Positions 12,106 to 25,000 of a stretch of 64,000 nucleotides of DNA are shown here, piece by piece. Source of the DNA: Haemonchus contortus (taxonomy: Eukaryota > Nematoda > Chromadorea > Rhabditida > Trichostrongylidae). Position 1 is the stretch's first letter. The number at the start of each line of letters is the position of its first letter. The stretch is taken from the NCBI GenBank assembly GCA_000469685.2, contig LS997565.1, positions 33,140,645 to 33,204,644 on the forward strand. The letters run 5' to 3'. A program made the translations under genes and the position numbers. Under the pieces are notes generated by a model that saw nothing but the letters and a program-made list of their open reading frames with translations, was not told where the DNA came from and did no database searches.

Positions 12106-13005
12106 TACGACTACCTTTCTACCTCTTCCTTCAGCTGCTATCCTGTCCTCGCCTCTACTTTTTTTGTGTTTAGCTGGTAATTTTTGTTTGGGAGGTTTGC
12201 AACAAAACAATGAATATAGGTAATGATTGTTGAGGACACTCTACATCATGTAAGGAAGGAGCCTCACAGCGGCGAAACCTAAACCTCGAAATTGACAATT
12301 ACACTCAAACTTCAAAACGAAAACTTACCTCGCAAAACTTCTGTTGTAGAAAAACTTGGAATACGGTGAAATTTTGGTTTACTTCTATTTCTTTCTAATT
12401 TGAACTTGTTCCTTTCCCGATTTTTCCGTCTACGAAATCGCGTATGTGGTCCACTGAACGAATTAATTATAATCTAAGAATAAGGGAAACATGCCAAGAA
12501 TGTTCGCCATGGTCCAAATACTTGAAATAAAAACTGTAAGAGAATTTTCAGTGTTTATCACAACGTAGAATTATAACGGATTCACATTACGTAGGCTTTG
12601 ACACATTCTCACCGTACAGTACGCGTACAGTAAGCATTCAATGGAATACATTGTTGGTTGAGATAGTCTCGAAGTAACTCTAGAAATCTGCTGTAGATGT
12701 TGAGGTCTTTGACCACCTACTTGGATCATACAACAGAGCAATTGGATGAAGCACATCAACACGTACAGAACAAAAAAACAATGACGAATACCAACAAAAT
12801 TTCGGACCCGTTTCTTAGCTCCTATTTCTATTTAACAACAGAGTCACCAGCAAACTGAATACAATGCGCTCGGAAATTCTTAAAATCTAACAAAATAGAT
12901 CATGGATATGTTGCATGGGACAATAGCAATGTATAAAAAAAGTCATACAAGGAAACAATTTTATCTATTTTAAAGTTGTGCGAACGCTAGCTCGCGTGTG
13001 AGAGA

Positions 13006-16000
13006 TCAGCCAAGATGGTGGGGCCATCCAGGTGGCGGAACGTTCGTTGGAGGAACATTCGGTGGAGGAACGTTCGGTGGAGGAACATTCGGTGGAGGAA
13101 TCGATGTGTTCGGTATCAAAGGTATTATGGGTGGTGGTATTGCAGCGACGTTAGGAGCATACAGGTTAGGTCTGAAATGTCAAATGCTGCCTTATTCTGA
13201 TCACTAATTGAAAGAAACTTGGTAGAACTGATTTTTCTAGCAGCCCGCTAAAAATGAACGCCGTTGATCATTTGGTTCATAACAATGAACACTAATAGTA
13301 AATAGAGTTAAATGTCACGAACTGAACAATATATTTTGAAAGTGGTAGCGCTTGGACGCTTTGCAGCTATTTTCCCCTCACAGTAGCCATTTGGTTTGGA
13401 ACAAACATGTCAATGCCATTGACCCCACAAAGATCATATTTCTCCCACAATTGCGAGATCTCTATGAAAGTTGAAGAGTGCAGTATGACCCGCAGAAGCA
13501 GAGATGGCTAGAAACTCGTTCGAAGGAAATCACGCCAACTCTTTTCCGCAACAGCATTTCGACGAAATTGTGTCCAAAAAGGGTTGCAGAACGTGTATCG
13601 CAAAGTCCTATGAAATTCTCCTTTCTTCATGCGAGCAAGAGATAGGCAGAACTTAGTTTTTATACGTAATCGAAAAATGAAAGCTAACCTACTATAGCGA
13701 CTATGAAATAATGCATTTTTCGCATTCATCGAGATAGCTACTTACGTCACAAGTGTAGGAGGTGGCACGGAGAAGTTTGGAATCACGGGTGGAGGAGCAT
13801 CCCATCGACTTCTTGGGGGAAAAGTTTTAACCTGAAAAACTATGGATTTTCTCACTTTCGGCGACTTTCCAAAAACAAGGAAATCACCTGTGGTGCTAAT
13901 GGAGAAACGCGGCTCGGTGCAGCTGTATTTCCCGGGAATGGAGAGATTTGAGTCACAGCGGATAATGGTGCGACCTGGAAGAAAATGATTTGAAAGTTGT
14001 TGTCACTCTTGGAATATCTGATCACGGTGTAATGACCATGCATGGGGAATATTCTGAAGAAAAATTTACCTGAGGCGGCATAGCAGGGGGAGGAGGTGGC
14101 GCGACCAAAGGCGGATTCGTGGGATGAGATTGCACAACCGGAGATGGCAATGCAGGAGGAGGGTGAGTGAACACAGTTGGGAGATGGCTTATGATCTTCG
14201 GAGGTTCCTCCACACGACTGCCAGGAATGGGTATCTGAACAAAAAACGGCAGTTGACATCTGCAAGGTATACCACTTTCAGGCCGGAGAAAGCATACTTG
14301 ACCTTCAGAGCTGTAATCTATATGTAACTACACAACTTTGGCTACTATGGTCCAACATTTTAGCAATTAAGATGAGCAAGAAGGTTTTCATGTAAAATTG
14401 CAACCATTTCAAAAAAATACCATCGGCTCTTTACAATCATTACTAGAAATTCTAACACCAGAACTGGCTTACAGCAACTGTTGAGCTCTATGTAATGTAG
14501 CTCAAAACAAAAAAGCCCAAAGAATAACATTCTAGGTAAGTCGTAGTACCAGAAACTCCTCATCCACGTTGTATATGGAAAGCCTACCGATGGGCAGGTT
14601 ATTGTGGGTTAAAACACATTACCGCTATTCGAATATTTTTGTATGAGGACCTCGCTGTATATTTGTATGACTGTTTTGATGAATGGAAACCGGACAGTGA
14701 ACTATAAGAAGTCTTATTCCACGTTTTCCTACTGTGCAGTTTTCGGTAGAGCTCAAGAGCAGCACCGTCTTGCCAATAGCTCAGAATCATCAGAACCGTC
14801 AAATGTGAATGGCCAGTGTTAGCGTTAATAAAAACAAAACTTGTAGCAAGTACGAAAGTACTTAGAGGTATGAAAGGTTGACAGGAGACAGAGGGTCATA
14901 GTGGTAAAGTTAAGCACAGGCTACATGTTCGCCCCAGTATTCACTCTTCATCGAAATTCCTCTGATCACTAAAGGCACTGTTCACAATAATTTTGAGTAG
15001 CTATTACTGACGGCATAGGTCAAAGCATAAAGACTGTCTCCTGGAAAAATGAAGACGGGACGCATAGCAGGTCACGTATAAATACGTCGCCGTCTGGGTG
15101 TCTCCCACGTGAGCATACTGTTTGTTGGCATCCCAACGCTTTATGGTGAATGATGAAGTCTTAACAAGGCCGCCATAACACGTTCACTTTTGGGAGTTGC
15201 GTCGGCCAACACGGTTTTGGAGCCCTTATTACGCTCTGTCTCCTTATTACGCCAACATATCCCTAGTACTACTTCTTAGGGAACACAGGTTCATCTTAGG
15301 GAAAGATATTAGAAACCGTTTTTGTCGTAAACTAAATTCACGTAAGTAATGATTTGATAAATAATGATTTCCCGTACTTTCAACGCTTAGACTTCACACT
15401 CACCATTGATAATGTCACTCCGCCAGGAAGTGATACCGGGACATTTTCGCCACCATTGGTTAAGATAGGAGCTGGCTTCTCCGTTAATCTTTTTGCGAGA
15501 TCTGGTGCAGGTGACAACTGTACAGGCTGTGTAGTATTAACTACTAATGGAGATGTCTGAAAAAAAAGGACTCTAGCATTACAAAAGGAGAGAGAGAGTT
15601 TTTTCACTGATAGGAGCTGGCTTCCTCGGTAAGCATGTTTCATTGTCGCGCTAAAATTTGTGATACCATTAATGACTTATCAAGAGCCCATCAGTCACTT
15701 CAAGAAAAATCAGGCGCTTTTCCGTGTGGCTGCTTTCGAGAAAATGAATATGTATTACCAAATGAGCTTGAGCTGAACAATAGAAAAACTATATTCCACT
15801 ATTAGAACTACTCCTTGAAAGCGAAAACAGTGAAAAAGGATTCGCAGAAGCTGCCATCGAAGCGAGCTAGGAAACTGGCAAACCAATCGAATTCCTTTAG
15901 CAACATTACATAACTCGAGCCCAATCTAGTAGTAATAGTCGTTTATAATTCATGTGAAGCATACAACTGATCAGTCTAGAAAAAACACTTGTGTAGGGAA

Positions 16001-19000
16001 CCCAAGCAACCGCTACCGAGGCGTTCTCAAAGGCTGGCAGGCCTACACCCTTACTGCATCTCTTTCTGTAAAAGCTCCGAAAAAAAATACTTCTTTGAGC
16101 CTTCTGTTGTCTTCTTACGCCAACATTTACAATATTACCAAATAACAGAATGATAGAAAAAGGATTCAGAATATGAGTGGATATTCCACAACTGAACTTA
16201 AGAGGTATCTTTTTTCGGGCGAGCATACGCTAACAATGAGTATCTAGTGTATCTAGCAGCGCAATGCCGCATATGTTTTGTTTTTTCTTTCTGTAAAACC
16301 CCTGGCGTCACGGATAACATCGGGAAATTTCAAAGTTTCAGCTAAAAAGCATTATCTTTGAATCAATACATCAATTGATTGATTTCATCCACTTCAAGTG
16401 AAAGTCGCACATGTGGTGTGAATGCGGATCAAGGACATCATATGTACCTAAAATAACCTTTCGTTTAGGTACAAAAGTGCGGAACCAATTATTACAACCC
16501 GTTGTAAGTGCGTGTGATGGATTTGTAAAGTGTTGGATCATTAGAAAAGCAGGGAACGCAAAAAAACGAAAAATGTAATCCCAAAACTATAACCAAAAAC
16601 AGAAAGGGCTGCTACTGTAGTGTGATGGTAAAAATGGGATAAAGGGAGAAGGCTGAATGGGTTTCGTGTCCATTGATTTCAATGCAGATGGTAAAAGCGT
16701 CTGAATTAGTACCTGTCCATACAATGAGGAGAGCGGGAAGGGGAGCTGAGCAAGGTGCGAACTAATTATTTTATCATTTGGTTGAGTAACGTACCATTAA
16801 ACTGACCACGGGCAAAGGGCTCGATCTGGCCAAGCAAATACTGTTTTGCGATTTGCCCCTTGGCGAGACGTTTAGCAATGATATTATTTGTCCCTGTTCC
16901 AGCTCCACCTACTGCTGATTACAGCTCGACAAAGGCAGACGGTTCACATCGCGAGAATGCGCTTTTCAGAAGAGATAACTATATCACAAATTAAAAGTTA
17001 AATTATTTGAGCATTTCATTGTTCATTGATGAGTTCCTTGGGTTCTTCCTATCGGTACTTGAATTTTACGTTGTTTTTTTTTCATATGTCAGCTTGTCAT
17101 AGCGTTGAACTGATAGAAATAAACAAATAAAAATAAAATAACAGATATTGAGATGAAACAAACGGATGATGCAACAAATAGGAGGAGGTGGGAGTTGATT
17201 TCGACCACGACAATTCTAAGTGACTTATATGAGCGAGGAGAAAAGAAGGAAAAGAGTCACTCGCTGTATGCTAGCACCGCGTTACAGCTAGAAAATAACA
17301 TGGGGAGACTCTTCAAATGAAACTAAAGAAAGAGGACAATTTCAAAAAAGTCACGCCACCTCTTTCAACCTCACACTCTCCTTATGTATTAGACCTGCAA
17401 AGCACAGTCACTTATTTGCACATCCCGTGACTAATGGTAAGGGAAAAAACACCTCTAAAGTAAAGAATAATCAATGTTCTGAATACCTTTTCGGATTCAT
17501 TATTTTGCGTTGGTACCGGAGGAACATTGTCCGTAATTGTAACCTGAAAAGAGATTCGAAATACAGCCACAATGACAAGAACAATAAGAAAGACTTGCGA
17601 CTTTACTCACAGTGATGGTTTCGGGGTGGCTCTTCTCCGTGGAGGTAACTGGCTGAGTGCGTGTCTGCGTTCCAGACGCTATAATGATCCAACTTTTCTG
17701 GCATTCAAAAATTTCCATAAACTATGCAACACATTTACGTAAAACGTAATTCAATCATCTCCCGTTACACAATACATCAACAGAGCAAATGCTGAGCTAA
17801 TTCGAGCAGTTATGGAGCAGAGAAAGGGAAAAAAGAAATAAGCGTCAGCTATAAGATTACTTCTATTGAAGTCATTTCAAGTTCAAATGAAAACCTCTTG
17901 AATATCTAGATTTTTGGCATATCCTAATGCTTGAATGGAACTTTTTTGTAGTTGGCTGATATCAAGTCATAACCCGATCCATGGCCATGTTCCGCCGGTA
18001 AAGCGTCATAAACGAAAAAAAAAACCTACGCTTTCGGAATGGTTCATCTCCATAGGTGCCATTCCAGAAACCACGCTTCTTGTATTTGCTCGAATACCAA
18101 GGTCTTCCTTCTTCGTTGAACCTTAATTAAGAGTAGAAGAAATCTCATATTAGTTGAGGAACGAAATGAAGTAGAAGAAAATGAAAGCATATGTTATTTC
18201 ACGGTTAAAGTTATTAGGCGCATTCAGCTGCGTGCGAATGAGTGAGCAGGATATGAGCGGATTTTAAAACTTCGACCGCTTCAGAGATTGAATATAAAGT
18301 TCAGACGTTAATCGAACCCGTTTTGGAATGCGTCAACGAATTTGAATTCCAACCTGAGCCGAAGGGACGTTTTGATGCGTATGTGGCCTCTACTTTTATA
18401 AATTGCTGCCAAGCCGATGATCGAGGCAGTGCTTTATATTCTTCTAGAATCTAGTATGTAGTCTGGTGTATGTCTTTTGTATTGACAATGGAGTATTGAC
18501 ACGTTAGTGAGTTACGTGAAAACAGAAGGGATCATCAGTAGTTCATAGGAGGAAGTGATAAGACGTTTCCCTTTTAGGAAATCCTGGCGTGTGTGAGGTA
18601 GAAGAGGACAACTGTACTGTAAGAATGTTGCACCCTTGATTGGGTCAAAATTCAAGTTCCTAACACCAGTAGCAGCCAACTCCTAGCAATTTTTCCAGAG
18701 AGATTTTGTGCTAAGCAATCTGTGCTAAAGTTAAGAATGCTCTGAGTCGGTAGTGCACTCGATCTTGTTACAGAAAAAAAGAGAACCGACGCAAGCTGGA
18801 TGACCCAACTATCAATACATATAAGAAAACACCGAACATCATTGCTCTTTCAAAATATCATTGAAACAATTTCTCCGCCCAACTACAATACTCGAAGAGT
18901 TCTTACTTTGCAATGCGATCGATGGCTATCTGGGCATCTTCCATTGCCGGATCAACATATATTACACTCTCGAGGAATTCCGACACTACTGGCATTTCCA

Positions 19001-22000
19001 TAACAGCTGAAAATATAAGTGTTGCCGGAAGTCTTTTTGATAAACAAAGCCTGCCTACCTTTCAATTCGAGGAACGTTTCGATTGGAACTGCTGCTGTTC
19101 CTTCTCCTCTGTTTTGACGAAGATGCTTAGCGTGTCTCTGTTGCATCACCTCATCGGACGGAACAATCGTCACGCACTTCAACAGTTGGGTTTATAATAT
19201 GCAAAAAATGATGTGCAAAAATATTGCTTCCAAGCCATGAAAAATTGGGCCACACATTTAAGTGGGACGCGGGATAAGTCCCAGAAGCTGTACGAAAATC
19301 AGTCATAAAAAGCTCGATTACTACAGTTTCGTACTGAAAGGAGCGACAACCGTCTTGCTAGAGCACATGAAGAAGCACACTGCTCTTCTCCTGCTATGTT
19401 TCGCTCAATAATGATTTTTAAGAGGAAATCTAATCCAAAACTCAAATAATCTAAACTTGAATAAGAAATGATAGTAGGATAATCTAACACATGGTTTTCC
19501 GCATTTGAATCATGAGAAAGTCTAAATAAGTGTAGTATCTACTTATGCTGATGAATTATTCACCTGTCGGAAGAAACCTTCAAAAAGAGCCAGACGCTTT
19601 TTGCGTGTATCTGGGTCGCAGTTGGTGAAGTCAAGGATGTAATTTCGTCTCCGGCGAGCTGCCAAAGAAAGCAACCTGAATGTACACATGATTTTATTCT
19701 ACAGTATTGCAAATAGTTTGCAGTTACCTGTTTCTTGCTTTTCCAACTAAGCCGAGGACCATGTCCCATCGTCCTATATGGCTGCTGTTCCTGGAGACGC
19801 CGTTCACCTACGAATGAAATATACATGTACCGTTATATTTTGTGTACTATCTAGGAATATGTGAAGTAACCCAATAGCAATTATAATATTTTCCAAATCA
19901 GTTACTTATTTCAACCAGACCGAAGCTTGCCTGAACCGCTTAAGTGCGCAAATCACAAGTAAACCGCTGACTAAACCTGGTTTTGGATGCGCCCCGCATC
20001 AGACCCTCATATGGTTCGCATATGGTTTATATACAATGCACATCTCGACCCTGCCTTTACATATTAAAAGGTTTACCTTCATGGAAGCTAATATGGTATC
20101 TGCACTGATGAGCGTCCAGTGTTCCTTTGGATGTTCTCGTATATAACGACGAACCCACGTAGTTTTACCTACACTCGGCAAGCCAACCTGAAAGAAGATT
20201 TAGTTCTATATGGTTGGAATTAGTCTTCATTGGGGGGGAGGGGGGGGGGGGGAGGGGGGGGGAGGAGGAGGTCAACCTCCTAATGAACAGGACATAATAA
20301 TGGCTTAATGGAATTCATAAACCAGTAAGGAATCATATGTTCTTGTGGAACCGCATGACCACAGATACCAATAACTAGAGTTCTAGTCATTGCCAAACTA
20401 CAAACGAAATGTACCATCCTGTATCAACGGAATCAGTTTTCGAAATATGAAAGGTACAAGGTGTTTGAATCACAAAAAAAGGTTTGAAAGATAGTCAACA
20501 ACTCATCAAAAGAATCATCAAACCGATGAATGAACTCACCATCATGAGCACAGTGCAATCTGATTTACTGTCTGGTGGAACGGGAGCACGTTCGGTTTGT
20601 GTGCTGGGAAGAGAGTTCGGGAAAGTCCATTCAGGACGTCTAAAGATGCTCATGAAGGAAACCCAAGAAATATTGTATTAGAAATAACCTAACTTACTTT
20701 AACCACTCTTCTTCCCCTCCGGGGAATGTGCCAAAGTTGACAGATACCCGACAATTCTTTACACATATGTGAGGATAAACCGCTTCATCTTCGGGGATTA
20801 CCACATTGGAGAAAGCCACTCCCATACATTCGGAGTTCTTCCAAAAACTGATGGTGGCTTTTTCGAAATCCTAGAGTGTAAGAGATGAAGTGAAGGTTTA
20901 ATATCGAAGGTGATCTATATCTCACCAGTTCTGCCGTCACCACATCTCCAACCCCGAAAGAGTCGCCATAGTCAGTGAAAACATTGTTGTTCGCTCGTTT
21001 TCCCAGCGATGTACAGCAATAAGACCCGGGAAACTCTCCTAGCTAAAGCAACATTAGTATAGCACTAGCAAAGGTCATTGTTTTGAAAAAAGATAGCATT
21101 TATTACCACAAGCGGTGAAGAGCGGAAGGAGAAGCCAACGCGAATATCGTTAGGGTCCAGCTCATCAAATGGTAAATGCCTTGTTGGTAACAACTCCGTG
21201 ATCTTAATGAATCGCACAAATATTAAAACATTATCCAGTAAAAGATATCACGAAACAGTGTACCTTCACTTGAAATACTATAGATCGCAAATTTTCATTC
21301 GCACAATCAGAATCCGATTCTGGGTTGTTCCTAAAAACCTCCAAAATTGACCAAACAAAGCAGCAAACCATAACGATTAACTGTACCCACCGACACGGAG
21401 GAAAAATTCCATGGGTGCTCCTTACACCACCCCAAATAAGAGCCAGGCCATCCTGATTATCCGGATCAATTATCCAATCATTGTCGGGCGCTCCTTTCAG
21501 ATGTAAATCACCGTTGTCTGAAAATGGGCAGTAAAGGGTAATATATCCGTTGAAGGCAGCCTAGTCGCAATCAGACATGCACACCACTACAGTATGCACA
21601 GTATTACGGAGAGCCATTGCAGATACTTCAAGCCACGTTCTCAGGTTGTTATCTTATAAATTTTCAGAAATTATCCATCCACACATGAAAATGTGACCAA
21701 ACTCACAAAAATCTATCTCGAACTTTTCGGTACATTCGGGAATCCGTTCTTCAATTATGACTTCTTCCTTACGTTTGGGCTTAAGTCCTGCAGCCACCTA
21801 AAGTTACAGATGGTAGATACCGATGAACTTTAAGCATTTCCTTGAACTAAGCCGAGTGAGTTTATTTATACGTAGTAACCTCGAAGAGTTCATCATCGTC
21901 AGGGACAGGTTCTCCGTGGAAACTGTCCATAGGTTGAATGCATTCTTCTTCTTCGTAATCCTCATCATATGGCATTTGTGTATACTGAGTTCCTAGAATC

Positions 22001-25000
22001 AAGGTACTTTGGGTGTGAACAGTGCTTACTGTAAAATGAATGAATATGCTTAGCCAACTCAAGAAACTATATCCTAGATGCAATGCTTCAAAAGACAAAA
22101 GAACACTATTAGAATCAGCGCTGTAAATAACCTTACATAGAGTGACCGTGATTCGATCACAATGTTTCAAATGGTCATAGTATTGACAAGTGAACATTCT
22201 TCGTATCATGTATTTTTTAACGAATAAAACAGAAAATCGATCATGAGAGATGACCTTGAGCCATAACTACTCCTTATATCTAGCTCCAGATTCTACAGTC
22301 TTAATGGAACTAACAACTAAGGTAATAAAAACAAACGTATATGAGTTTGCGAAGACTTGAGAAAGGGAAGGAGAAGGCATTAAAGTAGCTAGCAGGTGAA
22401 AAAACAACAAAGAAGATATGAGATTAACCCATTGGCGACCGCGCCTTTTTAGCGTGTCTGGCGTGTGGGACCGAGCGCGCTTTTCGCGGGCTGCTGCTGT
22501 GGCCCGCTGGCGGGCCACACGGTCCTAGGAACAAGTAAATTTTTCGTAAGCATTTCCAGCCGACAAAAAAGTTTTTTTAAATGTGGCATGTAAAGATTAT
22601 AAGTCATACACACTATTTAGAGCTACGTTATGGCATCTAATGTTGATCGTTCAAAGGGAGTGAGAGTTTTTACCAAATCATTTCCAAATGCGACTCTGTC
22701 TAGACACGAGGAAGCAGACAAGATGAGAATGACATGTTTTGAATAATCAAATATCTCAGCAAAGTCCCTTTACATCCTTTTCACTTAAATTTGGTCACCT
22801 TTGGTTTTGCTCCTTTACCAATGCCCTCAGAAGTAACTTTGTTTTCTGTTATTACAAAAGTCAGAAGTAAACGTTTCACGGACCACTCCGCGTCAAGATT
22901 CCCTATTAGGTCATAAACCTGCTCGATACTTGAAAGGGTCAAAAAAAAATCGAAAATGGATGTTATGCATGGAAAATAAAACTGTGGCCCGTATACGGGC
23001 CACGCGGCCGTCAATGGGTTAATAAAGAACCAGTCAAAAAAGTTTTTTGATGAAGAATGCAATGAGACCAGGAAATCAGAACAGAAATGTGAAAACTAAA
23101 GGCAGGAAAACTTAAGAATGCTTGGATATCTTGAATCACGCTACCTGTTTCTATGACACTGACCACTTATTTGTACTGGCGGCTTTTGAGCAGCTTTCTC
23201 CTATTGGGCAGTGATGAATAAGCGAAAAAATATGAAAGATATTGTAAACGGGTCGAGAGATATCGGCTGAAGGGAGGATATTGATAGATCACGTCAAGGG
23301 AAGTTAGCCTACACAGAGAAAACAAGATAGTCGAGATGTTCGAGCAAGATTTAGCAAAATGGCTCATAAAGTCAATGAAAAAACGACCAAAAAGAAAAAA
23401 CAGGAAAAATTACTAAAAAATGTAATAAAAACTGAAATAGTGGCTAAAATACTGTTGTGTAAGGAGAAGAGAAGGATAGAGAAAAAATAGCAAAATTAAT
23501 AATCGGGCAGACAGAGCATAAAAATAAAAGGAGCATACTAAAGTGGAAGAAAACATAGAATAACACGTCCTGGTAAAAATACGCTACCCTAAAGGAGTCG
23601 TGTCTAAGTGAGAGTTCAGCCGAAGAACATAACTCTACCAGAACTACTTTATAAGCTAATGGTTAACATACCCTGTCCTTTTCCCAAACCCTGCAAGACA
23701 GCAGAAGCTCGTTGAAGTAAATGACGAGGATCATCCAAAATTTCGCGGTCACTAAAAGTCACAACACTCTTTTTGATTATCTTTTCCGAAAAACAAGTAG
23801 AAAACGAGTAGAATTTTCACTCAGGATCAATGAGACTTTTACTCACGGTTTCAAATCAAACTCTTCTTCTTCCGCAGCTTTATTCATTGAATTGTCAAGC
23901 GAAGACATGACTCCGTTTTCAGGCTGGGCGTTGAGCGAGCTAACTTGATCATTTCTTTTGCGAGTACGTCGTACTACCCTTATGAGTCGACCGTTCTCGT
24001 CTTGGCGCATAAAAGTTTCCTGATCAGGAACCCCCTCATCAAATTCGGAGTCGTCGTCGGAATCAGCAATAGACTGTATTTCGCTATCGCTGTCGTCCGT
24101 TATTTCGCCTTCATCAACGTCTTCATCAATATGTAAACCCGTGTTGGAACTGGGTGAGTATTGGTCGTGCTCAGGATTGGGCAGCTCTAGTGGAGGAGTG
24201 ATCGAGGAATCTAGCTCCTGAACAAAAAAAGCTTTTAGAAAAAAAAACAAAAGAAAGAGAAGAGAAGTTATCGACGAAAGTTACGAACATCAAAGGTTAC
24301 ATTTCGAGAGACTACGGCAGACGGCACGTACACCTCGAACTCTTCAACCACTGACGCATCCACAGGATCATACTCCTAAGAGCAGATGTTTTCCGAATAA
24401 CACCGAAAAATCAAAAGTTACATAATCAACTTATGCTCACCTCCTCGTCTTCGTTTGGAACTTCTTTCTGGGGATCTTCAACTGTAGAAGTGCCTTCGCC
24501 ATCAGTTCTCTTTTCAACGGGTGCATCGACACTGCTCGACGCTACGCATTCAGAATCAGAGGCAGCACCACGTTCAAGACGCTGCGAAAATGGTACAGGC
24601 ACCTGCGAACAAAACATGCATCAGAAGGAAGGAACTGAAGGCAGAGAACACACTGAGCGGGATCACTTTCTACTCCTTCCACAGTGGGAGCGGAACTGCC
24701 CGTACACGCACAGCTTACCGCCTTTAACGGAAATCAGATAATATAATACCTCCTTGGCGGGTAGAAGCTCTCCACTGATTTCATCGAACGGCCTTATAGA
24801 AGAGACCAGAAAAACCACATGTTCCAAGCACGTTTTTACGTCGGCCATAACTGAAAAAAAAACACAATATTGAGGTGAACTTCACTATGCACAAAGGAAA
24901 GTTCTACACTTACTTGTTGGGTCATCGGCTTTACTGTTCTCAGATGGGACTTCCCTAAACAAGTGAATAAATGTAAGAAAATTAGTATGGCATTGCACTT

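Larger units (their letters stand above)
9872..13005. other. Intergenic region between convergent genes, repeat-rich
   Basis: This separates the ends of micu-1 and the hnRNP U-like gene. It holds a TG-rich microsatellite (about 10302-10350), the roughly 135-bp-spaced repeat units at 10355-10690 and the dispersed repeat copy at 11555-12105, listed separately. I see no coding exon in the remainder. Confidence 0.6.
13006..18121 (-). other. hnRNP U-like gene, exons 36-43: Pro-rich C terminus and stop
   Basis: Exons about 18030-18121, 17611-17678, 17487-17543, 15404-15556, 14070-14234, 13888-13974, 13746-13831 and 13006-13171. Exon 36 is aromatic and basic (RPWYSSKYKKRGFWNGTYG), like the region after the kinase fold in the family. 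The rest is Pro/Val/Asn-rich, with PPPNV repeats before the end GWPHHLG and TGA. There is no RGG box. The 18030/17678 junction has an alternative donor/acceptor pair. Confidence 0.7.

Noticed and set aside
12998..13207. Plus-strand Gly-rich (GGGTF) protein
   Set aside because: The reverse strand gives a PPPNV tail that joins in phase to upstream exons and ends in a stop, so the minus-strand reading is preferred.
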